Notes: generated by a model from the sequence alone, not told the origin. Shown: positions 39,289-49,122, numbered from the stretch's first letter. The stretch is 64,000 nt of DNA from Alistipes putredinis DSM 17216 (GCF_000154465.1 NZ_DS499577.1:1114013-1178012); one strand, 5' to 3'. A program made the numbers and translations.

Positions 39289-40614
39289 ATGACAACACGA
39301 GCATTTCAGAAGATATATACCAAGATTGAAAACATTACCAAGGCGACCGTGACGCTGCGTGCCGAAGGCGTGGGTAATGACGAGCTGGCCACCGTAGGCG
39401 GCAAGTTGGCCCAGGTGGTGAAGATTATGGGCGACCAGGTGACTTTGCAGGTTTTCGCGGGCACGGAGGGTATTACCACCGATTCGGAGGTAATTTTCCA
39501 CGGCGAACCCCCGAAGCTGCGCGTTTCGGACAACCTGGCGGGCCGTTTCTTCAACGCCTACGGCGAACCCATCGAGGGCGGCGAGCAGATCGAGGGCGAA
39601 GCCCGCGAAATCGGCGGTCCGACGGTGAATCCGTTCCGCCGCATCCAGCCGTCGGAGCTGATCGCCACGGGTATCGCCGGCATCGACCTCAATAATACGA
39701 TCGTGACGGGCCAGAAGATTCCCTTCTTCGCCGACCCGGATCAGCCCTATAACGCCGTGATGGCCAATGTGGCCCTGCGTGCCAAGGCCGACAAGATCAT
39801 CCTGGGCGGCATGGGTCTCTCGAACGACGACTTCCTCTACTTCAAGCAGGTGTTCGAAAACGCCGGTGCGCTCGATCGCATCGTTTCGTTCGTCAATACC
39901 ACGGAGAATCCCCCGGTGGAGCGTCTGCTCGTGCCGGACATGGCCTTGACCGCCGCCGAATATTTCGCCGTCGATAAGGGTGAAAAGGTGCTGGTGCTGC
40001 TGACGGACATGACCCTTTACGCCGATGCGCTGGCCATCGTATCGAACCGTATGGATCAGATTCCTTCGAAGGACTCGATGCCCGGTTCGCTCTACTCCGA
40101 TCTGGCGAAGATCTATGAGAAGGCCGTGCAGTTGCCCAACGGCGGCTCGATCACCATTATCGCGGTGACGACCCTTTCGGGCGGCGACATCACGCACGCC
40201 ATCCCCGACAATACGGGTTACATCACCGAGGGTCAGTTGTTCCTGCGCAACGATTCGGACACGGGTAAGGTTATCGTCGATCCGTTCCGTTCGCTGTCGC
40301 GTCTGAAACAGTTGGTGATCGGCAAGAAGACCCGCGAGGATCATCCGCAGGTGATGAACGCTGCCGTGCGTCTCTACGCCGATGCGGCCAATGCCAAGAC
40401 CAAACTGGAGAACGGCTTCGACCTTTCGGACTACGACGAGCGTGCGCTCAAGTTCGCTTACGACTATTCGGAGAAACTGCTGGCGATCGACGTCAATATC
40501 GAAATTACGCAGATGCTCGACACGGCGTGGGAGCTCTTCGCCAAATACTTCTCGAAGGAAGAGGTGGCCATCAAGAGCGAACTGGTGGAGAAATACTGGC
40601 CTAAAACCGAGTAG
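39289..40614 (+). CDS. atpB: V-type ATP synthase subunit B
   Basis: A 441-residue non-catalytic head subunit. It has no Walker A lysine, as expected, and keeps AGIDLNNTIVTGQKIPFF, VLLTDMTLYADALAIVSNRM and the sequence TTLSGGDITHAIPDNTGYIT. It alternates with A in the hexamer and contributes the arginine finger. It begins 8 bp after subunit A and is highly similar in style to bacterial V-type B subunits. Confidence 0.97.
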   Translation: MTTRAFQKIYTKIENITKATVTLRAEGVGNDELATVGGKLAQVVKIMGDQVTLQVFAGTEGITTDSEVIFHGEPPKLRVSDNLAGRFFNAYGEPIEGGEQIEGEAREIGGPTVNPFRRIQPSELIATGIAGIDLNNTIVTGQKIPFFADPDQPYNAVMANVALRAKADKIILGGMGLSNDDFLYFKQVFENAGALDRIVSFVNTTENPPVERLLVPDMALTAAEYFAVDKGEKVLVLLTDMTLYADALAIVSNRMDQIPSKDSMPGSLYSDLAKIYEKAVQLPNGGSITIIAVTTLSGGDITHAIPDNTGYITEGQLFLRNDSDTGKVIVDPFRSLSRLKQLVIGKKTREDHPQVMNAAVRLYADAANAKTKLENGFDLSDYDERALKFAYDYSEKLLAIDVNIEITQMLDTAWELFAKYFSKEEVAIKSELVEKYWPKTE

Positions 40615-40634
40615 AGCAATTCAACTCAAACAGA

Positions 40635-41243
40635 ATGGCTATAAAATTCCAATATAACAAGACCTCGCTGGGCGAACTCGGAAAACAGCTGAAAATGCGG
40701 CAGAAGGCGCTCCCTACGATCAAGAGTAAGGAGTCGGCCCTGCGTTCCGAAGTGAAGAAGGCGAAGGACACCGCACAGGATTTCCAGCGGCAGTTGGACG
40801 CGCTCACGGCGCAGTACGACTACATGGTTTCCCTGTGGGGTGAGTTCGATGCGGACCTGCTGCGCATCGCCGACGTCGATCTTGCGGAGCAGAAGATCGC
40901 GGGCGTGCGTACGCCGGTGTTGCAGGACATCCGTTTCGAGGAGAAGGACTACGACCTCTTCTCGGCTCCCGTGTGGTTCGCCGACGGAGTCGATATTCTC
41001 AAGCGCCTCGCGCGTCTGGGTATCGAATTCGAGGTGTTCAACCGCAAGATGGAGTTGCTGGATTTCGCACGCCGCAAGACTACTCAAAAGGTAAACCTCT
41101 ACGAAAAGGTGCAGATACCCGGGTACGAGGATGCCATACGCAAAATCAAACGCTTCATGGAGGATGAGGAGAACCTCTCCAAGTCGGCCCAGAAGATCGT
41201 GAAAACCAAACAACAGCAAGCCGGGGAGGGCGCGATGTTATGA
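40635..41243 (+). CDS. atpD: V-type ATP synthase subunit D
   Basis: A 202-residue central rotor shaft subunit. The N-terminal (LGELGKQLKMRQKALPTIKS) and C-terminal (YEKVQIPGYEDAIRKIKRFM to KIVKTKQQQ) segments form the antiparallel coiled coil; PGYEDAIRKI is a family marker. It transmits torque from the membrane ring to the head. The end overlaps the start of subunit I by four bases. Confidence 0.94.
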   Translation: MAIKFQYNKTSLGELGKQLKMRQKALPTIKSKESALRSEVKKAKDTAQDFQRQLDALTAQYDYMVSLWGEFDADLLRIADVDLAEQKIAGVRTPVLQDIRFEEKDYDLFSAPVWFADGVDILKRLARLGIEFEVFNRKMELLDFARRKTTQKVNLYEKVQIPGYEDAIRKIKRFMEDEENLSKSAQKIVKTKQQQAGEGAML

Positions 41244-43057
41244 TAGCGAGAATGTCGAAATACGACCTGGTACTCTATGCGGGTCAGAGCAGCGACTTCA
41301 TCGAGAAGCTGCGCGGCCTGGGGCTGGTCGATATTACCACTACGGGGTGGGAGCCTTCGGACGAAGACCGTCAGTTGCTGCTTTCGATCGACAACCATCA
41401 CAAGGCGGTCGATGCCCTGACGCGGTTTCTCGAAGACGAACGTTTCGTTCGGGACGAGCAGCCCATCGCCGACGGCGGCGAGGCTTTCGATCGCTATACG
41501 GCCGCTACGCAGCAGGCAGCGGCGCTCCGTTCGGAGATCGCACGCTTGCAGAAAACCGCCGACGAGCTGCGTCCCTGGGGCGATTTTTCGGTCGATACGC
41601 TTCGCAAGTTAGCGGACAGGGGCGTGGTGCTACGCTATTTCTTCACCAGCCGTGCGGCTTACGAGAAGGATATCGAAGCGTGGTCGGAGCGTTATACGAT
41701 CGCTCTGGTGCACGAGGGTGAAACCTTTGATTACTTCGTGGTCGTGACCCGGCCGGGCGAGGAGGTGGTGCTCGATGCGCAGGAGGTCAAGGCGCCGACG
41801 ATGGACTGCCGTCAGACCGAAGCGCAGATCGCCGAGGCCCGCAGGAAGCTCGCGGAGCTGGATCGGGAATTTTCCCGTGCGGCTCTTTCGGTGGAGGCGA
41901 TCCGCCGGCATGGGATCGAGCTCAAGCGGAAGCTGGAAGAGATTCGCGTGAAGAATACTGCGCAGCCTGAAGCCGACGGTACGCTGGTTATTCTGGAGGG
42001 ATGGGCCGAGGAGACCGATTCCGCGAAGGTGGATGCTCTGCTGGCCGAATACCCCAATCTGATTTTCCTGAAGAGTACGCCGACCCCCGAGGACAATACC
42101 CCGGTGAAGCTGCGCAACCGTCCCTTCGCCCATCTGTTCGAGGTGATCGGCGCGATGTATGCGCTGCCTAAATACGGCACGATCGATTTGACACGCTTCT
42201 TCGCTCCTTTCTATATGATCTTCTTCGGCTTCTGTATGGCCGAGGGCGGTTATGGACTGGTCATCATGCTGGGCGGTTTGGCCGCAGTGATGCTGGGTCG
42301 CAAGAAGGGGAGTTCGGCCATGAAGGAGATCGGTATGCTGACGATGCTGTGCGGATTCTCGGGCATGGTCTTCGGCCTGATGTCGGGCTCGTTCTTCGGA
42401 TTGCAGCTCTCCGAATGGGAGTGGCTGGGCAGCCTGCGCGATCATCTGTTGACACCGGACATCCTCTTCCCGCTTTCGATCGGACTGGGTGCCGTGCAGG
42501 TGCTTTTCGCCATGATGATCAACGCTTATGTCACGGCCCGCAGCTTCGGCCTGCGCTATGCGCTGGGACTGATCGGCTGGATCATCGTGCTGGTCGATAG
42601 TGCCGTTGCGTTCCTGCTGCCCGAAAGCGTGGGCTTCACGTTCCATTCGGTCGCTTATCTGGTGATCCTGGGCATCGGCCTGGTGCTGATGTTCTTCTTC
42701 AATACGCCGGGCAAGAATATCTTCGTGAACTTCGGACTCGGTATCTGGAATACCTATAATAATGTGTCGGGGCTGGTGGGCGATCTGCTGTCGTACATCC
42801 GTCTGTTCGCCATCGGCCTTTCGGGTGGTATTCTGGCGATGGTCTTCAACCAGTTGGCCGTTGGTATGAGTCCCGATATTCCGGTCGTGAAGCAGCTCGT
42901 GATGTTGCTGATCCTGCTGCTGGGACACGGCATCAACCTCTTCATGTGCGTTCTCTCGTCGGTGGTGCATCCGCTGCGTCTGACGTTCGTGGAGTTCTAC
43001 AAGAACGCCGGGTTCGAGGCCGCAACGCGCGTCTTCACCCCGTTGAAAAACGAATAA
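41240..43057 (+). CDS. atpI: V-type ATP synthase subunit I
   Basis: A 605-residue membrane stator subunit. The first 300 residues are cytoplasmic and helical; from about residue 315 there are seven to eight transmembrane segments (FYMIFFGFCMAEGGYGLVIM, GMVFGLMSGSFFGLQL, LLILLLGHGINLFMCVL). The essential arginine is expected in DLLSYIRLFAIGLSGG. It forms the ion half-channels against the K ring. The start overlaps subunit D by four bases; I keep MIARMSKYDLVLYAG, though MSKYDL five codons later is also possible. Confidence 0.95.
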   Translation: MIARMSKYDLVLYAGQSSDFIEKLRGLGLVDITTTGWEPSDEDRQLLLSIDNHHKAVDALTRFLEDERFVRDEQPIADGGEAFDRYTAATQQAAALRSEIARLQKTADELRPWGDFSVDTLRKLADRGVVLRYFFTSRAAYEKDIEAWSERYTIALVHEGETFDYFVVVTRPGEEVVLDAQEVKAPTMDCRQTEAQIAEARRKLAELDREFSRAALSVEAIRRHGIELKRKLEEIRVKNTAQPEADGTLVILEGWAEETDSAKVDALLAEYPNLIFLKSTPTPEDNTPVKLRNRPFAHLFEVIGAMYALPKYGTIDLTRFFAPFYMIFFGFCMAEGGYGLVIMLGGLAAVMLGRKKGSSAMKEIGMLTMLCGFSGMVFGLMSGSFFGLQLSEWEWLGSLRDHLLTPDILFPLSIGLGAVQVLFAMMINAYVTARSFGLRYALGLIGWIIVLVDSAVAFLLPESVGFTFHSVAYLVILGIGLVLMFFFNTPGKNIFVNFGLGIWNTYNNVSGLVGDLLSYIRLFAIGLSGGILAMVFNQLAVGMSPDIPVVKQLVMLLILLLGHGINLFMCVLSSVVHPLRLTFVEFYKNAGFEAATRVFTPLKNE

Positions 43058-43101
43058 ACTAAATGATAATCAATATTAACAACTAAAACAAAATTCGATT
43101 T

Positions 43102-43551
43102 ATGGAACCTATTACGTTGGGCTATCTCGGTATGGCCATCATGTTTACTCTGGCGGCCGTAGGCAGTTGCTATGGTACTACTATCGCGGGCAATGCCGCA
43201 GTCGGTGCGATGAAGAAGAACCCGAATGCCTTCGGTAACTACATCATCCTGTCGGGTCTGCCCGCTTCGCAGGGTCTTTACGGCTTTGCCTCGCTCTTCC
43301 TTATCATGAATTACCTGACCGATTCGGTTACGATGCTGCAGGCGGCCGCTATCTTCGGTTTGGGTATCTTGGTCGGCCTGGTGAACTTTTTCTCGTCGTA
43401 TCGTCAGGGCCAGCTTTGCGCCAACGGTATCGCTGCCGTAGGTAACGGTCATGACGTGGGTACCAAAACCCTGATCCTCGCCGCTTTCCCGGAGTTGTAC
43501 GGTATTTTGACCGTGGCGATCACCTTCCTGGTAACCGGTCTGATGAAGTAA
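43102..43551 (+). CDS. atpK: V-type ATP synthase subunit K (rotor ring)
   Basis: A 149-residue proteolipid with four transmembrane helices, a tandem duplication of the two-helix unit. The ion site has one carboxylate, Glu131 in AAFPELYGILT; helix 2 has LPASQGLYG (Ser56, Gln57) and the helix 3 region has RQGQ (Gln102/104). This matches the Na+-ligand set of the Enterococcus hirae NtpK ring (Thr/Gln, Gln, Glu) apart from Ser for Thr. The ring may therefore carry Na+. It is the last gene of the operon and a strong terminator follows. Confidence 0.94.
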   Translation: MEPITLGYLGMAIMFTLAAVGSCYGTTIAGNAAVGAMKKNPNAFGNYIILSGLPASQGLYGFASLFLIMNYLTDSVTMLQAAAIFGLGILVGLVNFFSSYRQGQLCANGIAAVGNGHDVGTKTLILAAFPELYGILTVAITFLVTGLMK

Positions 43552-43575
43552 TCGAAATCCCGGATTTCGAAAGAA

Positions 43576-43603
43576 CAGGCGGAGCTTCTGCAAGCTCCGC
43601 CTG
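43576..43603 (+). terminator. terminator of the V-type ATPase operon
   Basis: Stem CAGGCGGAGCTT/AAGCTCCGCCTG with a 4-nt loop followed by TTTGTGTTTTG, 25 bp after the stop of subunit K. Confidence 0.92.
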
Positions 43604-43834
43604 TTTGTGTTTTGTGAGGAAGAGGGTGTGTGTGGAGGGGTTTTGGAGAAGGCATGAGAGGGGACGGTTCGATTCGAGGTGGAGTAAATTGCGGGGTTCG
43701 GCAATGTTGCTGTGTCCCGGCAGATCGGACGGTTACGGGGTGGAAACCGCTGGAATTCCGGGGTGTCTTCGGAATCCGGTCATGTCAGTCATAGACGGCT
43801 GTTTTGTGTGGTCGGCTTTGTTGGGTATGCTGCT

Positions 43835-44452
43835 TTATTCTGTTGTTTGGAGCGCTTGTTCGATTTGCTCGATCAGCAGGCGTTGTATTGTTGCGTCGTA
43901 GTCGGTTTCGGAGAGCAGGATTTTGCCATTGGGACTGATGATAAAGTTGCGGGGAACGTATCGGGTGGCGTAGAGCGAGTAGATTGACATGTCGGGATCC
44001 AGACCTACGGAGAATGCGATTCCCAGCTCGCGGCAGAACTCTTGAACGGTCTGCTGCGTTTCGCCTCGATTGATTGGAAGGAAGCGAAATTTCCGGTCAG
44101 CAAAGCGATCGACGATTTGGGTTTGCATCTGCTGCATTTGTTTCCGGCAGGTCGGGCACCACGTGGAGAAGAAGGTAAGCAACACCACGTTGCCTTGCAG
44201 GTCGGACAGGGTGATCGCTGTGTCGTCGAGCATTCCGACCGTGAAGTGAGGGGCCTCCTCTCCGACGCGGACGAGCGTGGTTTCCTTTTCCGTCGGGATC
44301 TCTTCGGAAAGGCAGCCCGTTAGGGCGAGTACAAGCAGGAACAGCACAATAGTCGGCTGTACGGTCCGGTATAGAAGTCCGAGATGTCGTGTAAGTCCGG
44401 ATCGAGAGAAGAATCTTGTCTGTCGAAGAGCAGGCCGTAAATATGCCGTCAT
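43835..44452 (-). CDS. TlpA-like thioredoxin-fold lipoprotein
   Basis: A 205-residue protein with a lipobox LTGC at about residues 44-47 and a thioredoxin-like domain: active site STWCPTCRKQM, cis-proline region RYVPRNFIISPNGK. Before the hydrophobic core (IVLFLLVLALTG) the reading frame has 33 rather polar residues, unusually long for a signal peptide; no other ATG lies nearer, so the start may be a non-ATG codon further in. It probably acts as a periplasmic disulfide reductase. It is monocistronic and convergent with the V-ATPase operon. Confidence 0.85.
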   Translation of the reverse strand: MTAYLRPALRQTRFFSRSGLTRHLGLLYRTVQPTIVLFLLVLALTGCLSEEIPTEKETTLVRVGEEAPHFTVGMLDDTAITLSDLQGNVVLLTFFSTWCPTCRKQMQQMQTQIVDRFADRKFRFLPINRGETQQTVQEFCRELGIAFSVGLDPDMSIYSLYATRYVPRNFIISPNGKILLSETDYDATIQRLLIEQIEQALQTTE

Positions 44453-44500
44453 AGGGAGTTGGTTATAATCGTCGGGTAGAGTTCAAAATTCGTTCCGAAT

Positions 44501-44529
44501 AAAAAAGCCGGAATTTTCCGGCTTTTTTT
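44501..44529 (-). terminator. bidirectional terminator after mqnC
   Basis: AAAAAAGCCGGAA-tt-TTCCGGCTTTTTTT: nearly perfect palindrome with A/T runs on both sides, about 50 bp after the mqnC stop. Confidence 0.92.
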
Positions 44530-44581
44530 CGTGCAGGGAAATACCCCTCTTCAGTTGATATGGCTTGCCGCATGGGGATCG

Positions 44582-45712
44582 TTACCGCATTCGGTAAAGC
44601 TGGTCCCGCAGACGAGGCGTGAAGCCCGCCTCGCGGATCGCTTGTTGGATGCCTGCGGCATCGAACTGGTTGTGCGCCCCGGCCGAAGAAACGACGTTCT
44701 CCTCGATCATGATCGAACCCATGTCGTTGGCGCCGCTGTGCAGCGCTACCTGAGCGGTGGCCTTGCCGACGGTGAGCCACGAAGCCTGGATGTTGCGGAT
44801 GTTGTTCAGAACCAGTCGGCTGACGGCGATTATGCGAATGTATTCCAATGGTGAAAAGCGGGTTGCAACTCCCTGCCGCTCCAATTCGGTGCCCGACGAG
44901 CGAAAAATCCAAGGGATGAAGGCCAGAAAGCCGTAATGTCCTTCGGGACAGCGGGCCTGCAGGTCGCGGATGCGCAGCAGGTGGTCCACACGCTGACGGG
45001 ATGTTTCTACATGGCCGTACATCATCGTCGCCGAGGTCGGCAGGTTGAGGCAGTGGGCTTCGTGCATCACCTGGATCCACTCCTCGACCGAAGGTTTGGC
45101 GGGCGAGATGGCTTTCCGCACGCCGGGATCGAGGATCTCGGCCCCGGCACCCGGCAGGGAGTCCAATCCGGCGGCGATCAGCCGTTTCAGGGTGTCGAGC
45201 GTGGTGAGGCCGCTGATGCGGGCGATGTGCGCCACTTCGGGCGCTCCGAGGGCGTGCAGGCGTACCTGCGGATAGAGGCTCTTGAGTGTCGAGAAGAGCT
45301 CCTCGTAGAAATCGATCCCCAGCTTCGGGTGTAGACCGCCCTGCAGCAGCAACTGGTCGCCGCCGAGGGCGAGCATCCGCTCGATTTTCTCCTTGTATTC
45401 ATCCAGCGTAGTGATGAAAGCCCGCTCCGTCTGGTGGGGTTTGCAGTGGAAATTGCAGAAGTGGCAGCCCGAAATGCAGACGTTGGTGATGTTCACGTTG
45501 CGGTCGATCTGCCAGGTCACGACCTCCAGGTCGGGCACTACGGCACGGCGCACGCGGTCAGCCGTGAGAGCCAGCTCCTGCAGGGGGGCCTGTTCGTAAA
45601 GCCAATACGCCTCCTCCGCCGTGAGGGGATCACGCTTCAGACATTTTTCGTATATCTCTTCCGCACGGTTGGGGCCGGTCCCGGCGGTTCGCTGCGTCTG
45701 TTCCCGGATCAT
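44582..45712 (-). CDS. mqnC: cyclic dehypoxanthinyl futalosine synthase (radical SAM)
   Basis: A 376-residue radical SAM enzyme. The cluster motif CISGCHFC (CxxxCxxC) follows NITNV at about residues 77-84; GGDQLLLQGGLHPKLGIDFYE and the C-terminal GSIMIEENVVSSAGA are typical of MqnC. It closes the ring of dehypoxanthine futalosine in the futalosine route to menaquinone. MqnE and the CofG/H enzymes share the fold, but the C-terminal motif favours MqnC. Its start overlaps the rnr stop by four bases. Menaquinone serves anaerobic fumarate respiration in the group. Confidence 0.9.
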   Translation of the reverse strand: MIREQTQRTAGTGPNRAEEIYEKCLKRDPLTAEEAYWLYEQAPLQELALTADRVRRAVVPDLEVVTWQIDRNVNITNVCISGCHFCNFHCKPHQTERAFITTLDEYKEKIERMLALGGDQLLLQGGLHPKLGIDFYEELFSTLKSLYPQVRLHALGAPEVAHIARISGLTTLDTLKRLIAAGLDSLPGAGAEILDPGVRKAISPAKPSVEEWIQVMHEAHCLNLPTSATMMYGHVETSRQRVDHLLRIRDLQARCPEGHYGFLAFIPWIFRSSGTELERQGVATRFSPLEYIRIIAVSRLVLNNIRNIQASWLTVGKATAQVALHSGANDMGSIMIEENVVSSAGAHNQFDAAGIQQAIREAGFTPRLRDQLYRMR

Positions 45713-47982
45713 CGCTTCGATCCTTTTTTGCCCCCTTTGCGGGACGTTTTGCCGCCCTTACCCGGTCGGGACGTGCTTTGGCGGCGTACCGGAATCGCTG
45801 CGTGCCCCTTTACGTCGTCCTCGCGGGAGTCGGCCGCCGCATCGTGCACCAGTTCGAAATCGAGCTGGCGGCGTTGCAGATCGGCCCGCTTGACGCGAAT
45901 ACGCACGGCATCGCCCAAGGTGAAGATCCGTCCTTTGCGGCGTCCATAGACCTCGTAGCGGTTCTCGTCGAACTGGTAGAGGTCGTCCTCCATTTCCCGC
46001 AGCGAAACCATGCCTTCGATGTGGGTTTCGTCCAGCTCGACGTACATGCCCCAGTCGCTCATGCCCGAGATATGGCCGTCGAAGAACTGGCCGATTTTAT
46101 CCTGCATGAACTCCACCATTTTGTACTTGATCGAGGCGCGTTCGGCTTCGGCAGCGATCACTTCCCGCTCCGAGGCGTGTACGCAGAGTTTCTCGAAGGT
46201 GTCGCGGTCGGCCGATTTGCCTCCTTCGAGGTAGCGGGCCAGCAGCCGGTGGACCATCATGTCCGGGTAGCGGCGGATCGGCGAGGTGAAATGCGTGTAG
46301 TAGGGGAAAGCGAGGCCGTAATGACCGATGTTGTCGGTCGAATAGAAGGCCTTGGACATCGCACGTACGGCGAGGTTCGAAATGACGTTCTCCTCGATGC
46401 GTCCTTTGGCCTGTCCCAGCAGCTTGTTCATCTCCTTGGCCACGGCGCGTCCCTTGTCGGCCTTGAATACGTAGCCGAAGCGCAGAACGAAGGTCCGGAA
46501 CTTTTCGAGCTTCTCCTCGTTCGGAACGTCGTGTACGCGGTAAACCATCGTACGCCGAACGGCACGGCCGTTCACTTTGTGATGTCCGCAGAATTCGGCG
46601 ACCTGTTTGTTGGCCAGCAGCATGAACTCTTCGATGAGCTGGTTGGCCTCCTTTTGCTCCTTGAAATAGACGCCCAGCGGTTTGCCTTCGGCGTCGAGTT
46701 TGAACTTGGCTTCTTCGCGCTGGAAGCTCACGGCTCCGCGCTTGAAGCGTGTTTTGCGCATCCGCTGGGCCAGACGGTTGAGCGTCAGCACCTCTTCGGC
46801 GAAGTCGCCCTTGCCGGTTTCGATGATCTGCTGCGCCTCCTCGTAGGTGAAGCGGCGGTCGGAGAGGATGACCGTGCGGCCGAACCATTTGTCCAGTACT
46901 TCGGCTTCCTCGTTGAGCGTGAAGACCGCCGAGAAGCAGAGACTCTCTTCGTCGGGGCGCAGCGAGCAAAGTTCGTTGCTCAATTTTTCGGGCAGCATCG
47001 GAATCGTACGATCGACCAGATAGACCGACGTGCCGCGCTCCTCGGCTTCGGTGTCGATCACCGAGCGGGGTTGAACGTAGTGGGTCACGTCGGCGATATG
47101 TACGCCCACCTCCCACACGCCGTCTTCGATCTTGCGGATCGAGAGGGCGTCGTCGAAGTCCTTGGCGTCCGCCGGGTCGATGGTGAAGGTCGTTATCTTG
47201 CGGAAGTCGCGCCGGGCGGCATAATCGGCTTTGGTGATCGTCGAAGGAATGGCCTGGGCCGCATCTTCGACCTTTTGCTCGAAATGGTAGGGCAGGCCGT
47301 ATTCGGCCAGGATGGCGTGCATCTCGGTATTGTTCTCTCCGGCGCGGCCCAATACCTCGACCAGCTCTCCGGCGGGGCTTTTGGAACCCAGCGCCCAGTC
47401 CGTGATGCGGATCACGACTTTGTCGCCGTGCTGTACGTTAGGGTTGTCCCGCTTGGAGAGATAGACGTCCATCGGCATGCGCCGGGGATCCATCTTGACG
47501 AAGATGGCGTGGTCGCTCACGTCGGCCGTGCCCACGTATTGCTTGCGGCTGCGCTCCACGATGCGGGTGATCTCGCCTTCGAGGGACCCGGCGTGGGAGC
47601 GGCGGGTGATGACGAACTCCACGCGGTCGCCGTCCAGAGCATTCAGCGAATTGCGCTGGCTGACATATACGTCGTTTTCGAACTCCTCGGAGCGGATATA
47701 CATCGCTCCTGTCGAGATCATCTGTACGATGCCCTCCTGACGGGGACGCTCCTTGCCGCTGAGACGGTACTTTTCCTGCCCGCACTCCTCGATAGTGCCC
47801 TGGGCGAGCAGTTCCGTGATGATTTCACGGGTACGAAGACGGCCCTCCTTGGTGGCGCCGCCCGAGGCCGAAGCCAGATGCTTGAGGGAGAACTTGTTGT
47901 TCGGGAATTCCCGGAACAGGTTAATGATCAGCGAAGAGCGGTCGAATGCGGCCGACTTCTTCGTATTTTTCAGTTTATTCAT
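45709..47982 (-). CDS. rnr: ribonuclease R
   Basis: A 757-residue 3'-5' exoribonuclease. It has an N-terminal winged-helix region (RSSLIINLFREFPNNKFSLK), cold-shock domains, the catalytic RNB domain with IDPADAKDFDDALS (metal-binding aspartates), a C-terminal S1 domain (GHISGMSDWGMYVELDETHI) and a basic Lys/Gly/Arg tail (GKGGKTSRKGGKKGSKR). The protein degrades structured RNA and helps in trans-translation and rRNA control. It overlaps neighbours on both sides by four bases. Confidence 0.96.
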   Translation of the reverse strand: MNKLKNTKKSAAFDRSSLIINLFREFPNNKFSLKHLASASGGATKEGRLRTREIITELLAQGTIEECGQEKYRLSGKERPRQEGIVQMISTGAMYIRSEEFENDVYVSQRNSLNALDGDRVEFVITRRSHAGSLEGEITRIVERSRKQYVGTADVSDHAIFVKMDPRRMPMDVYLSKRDNPNVQHGDKVVIRITDWALGSKSPAGELVEVLGRAGENNTEMHAILAEYGLPYHFEQKVEDAAQAIPSTITKADYAARRDFRKITTFTIDPADAKDFDDALSIRKIEDGVWEVGVHIADVTHYVQPRSVIDTEAEERGTSVYLVDRTIPMLPEKLSNELCSLRPDEESLCFSAVFTLNEEAEVLDKWFGRTVILSDRRFTYEEAQQIIETGKGDFAEEVLTLNRLAQRMRKTRFKRGAVSFQREEAKFKLDAEGKPLGVYFKEQKEANQLIEEFMLLANKQVAEFCGHHKVNGRAVRRTMVYRVHDVPNEEKLEKFRTFVLRFGYVFKADKGRAVAKEMNKLLGQAKGRIEENVISNLAVRAMSKAFYSTDNIGHYGLAFPYYTHFTSPIRRYPDMMVHRLLARYLEGGKSADRDTFEKLCVHASEREVIAAEAERASIKYKMVEFMQDKIGQFFDGHISGMSDWGMYVELDETHIEGMVSLREMEDDLYQFDENRYEVYGRRKGRIFTLGDAVRIRVKRADLQRRQLDFELVHDAAADSREDDVKGHAAIPVRRQSTSRPGKGGKTSRKGGKKGSKR

Positions 47983-49082
47983 CGGTTGAAATAGTTACGG
48001 GCGAGGAGTTCCATGAACCGGATGCCGGTCGGAATGGCCGCCTCGTCGGGATTGAAGGTGGATGTATGCAGTTTTCCGGCTCCGGGACCGACGCCCAGGC
48101 GGTAGAAGATCGCCGGGTAGCGGGTGCCGTAGAAGCCGAAATCTTCGGAAGTCATGCGCAGGGGCAGCATTTGAAAGGGAATTCCTTCGGTTTCGGCCAG
48201 TGCGACGGCCTGCCGGATCAACTCCGGGTCATTGACCACGCACGGGTAGCCGGGGGTGAAGTGTACCCGGGTTCGTACGCCGTACGAGGCGTCGTTCGCG
48301 GCGGCGAGTTCTTCGATCCTGCGTTTCACTTCGGCCCGTTCCCGTTCGTCGAAGGTACGCATCGTTCCCTCCATATAGACCCGGTCCGGGATGACGTTCG
48401 TAGCGCCCGCAGCTTCGACCTTGCCGATCGAAACGACCCGTTCGGGCGTGTTCAGGGCCGTGAGGTGCAGGATCAGTTGTGCGGCGGCGCTCACCGTGTC
48501 GCGGTGTTCGGCACGCATGGCCGCGTGGCCGCCCGCGCCTTCGAGCGTGAGGCGCAGTTCGTCGTTGGAGGCCATGTACTTGCCCGCGCGGAAGCCCAGC
48601 GTGCCCGCGTCCAAAGCGGGTTCGACGTGCTCGCCGACGACGGCCAGCACCGTATAGCCTTCGAAGGGGTTTTCGGCCAGCACTTTGGAGGCTCCGCCGG
48701 GATTCGATTCCTCTCCGGGTTGGAAGATTCCGAAAAGAGTACCCTCGAAATTCCGCTCGGCGGAGAGCCGGAGCAGGGTGCCGTAGAGCACCGCTGCGTG
48801 GATGTCGTGCCCGCAGGCGTGCATCACTCCGTCGTTCTCGGAACTCCACGCCGCGCCGCTCTGTTCGCGGATGGGCAGGGCGTCGATGTCGGCTCGCAGC
48901 ACGACGGCTCGCCGCAGGTCGCCGCGTCCTTCGATTTTGGCCAGTACGCCGGTTCCGGCGATCGGACGGCAGGGGATGCCTGCCTCGCGGAGCGCCTCGG
49001 CGATGAAGCGGGCGCTCTCCGTTTCGCGGAACGAAAGCTCCGGGTGGCGGTGCAGGTGGCGGCGAAACTCTACGGGTGTCAT
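47979..49082 (-). CDS. M20 family amidohydrolase (hippurate hydrolase-like)
   Basis: A 367-residue M20D metallopeptidase-like enzyme. It begins with LHRHPELSFRETESARFIAE; metal ligands are in MHACGHDIH (Cys90, His92), GEES, and EHVEP, with the late HTSTFN histidine. The family splits N-acyl amino acids such as N-acetyl-diaminopimelate or hippurate. No signal peptide is present. It is coupled to rnr by a four-base overlap. The exact substrate cannot be told from sequence. Confidence 0.9.
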   Translation of the reverse strand: MTPVEFRRHLHRHPELSFRETESARFIAEALREAGIPCRPIAGTGVLAKIEGRGDLRRAVVLRADIDALPIREQSGAAWSSENDGVMHACGHDIHAAVLYGTLLRLSAERNFEGTLFGIFQPGEESNPGGASKVLAENPFEGYTVLAVVGEHVEPALDAGTLGFRAGKYMASNDELRLTLEGAGGHAAMRAEHRDTVSAAAQLILHLTALNTPERVVSIGKVEAAGATNVIPDRVYMEGTMRTFDERERAEVKRRIEELAAANDASYGVRTRVHFTPGYPCVVNDPELIRQAVALAETEGIPFQMLPLRMTSEDFGFYGTRYPAIFYRLGVGPGAGKLHTSTFNPDEAAIPTGIRFMELLARNYFNR

Positions 49083-49122
49083 GGTTAAGCGTTTAATAGC
49101 AATTACTTTGCCCTATTCGGAA

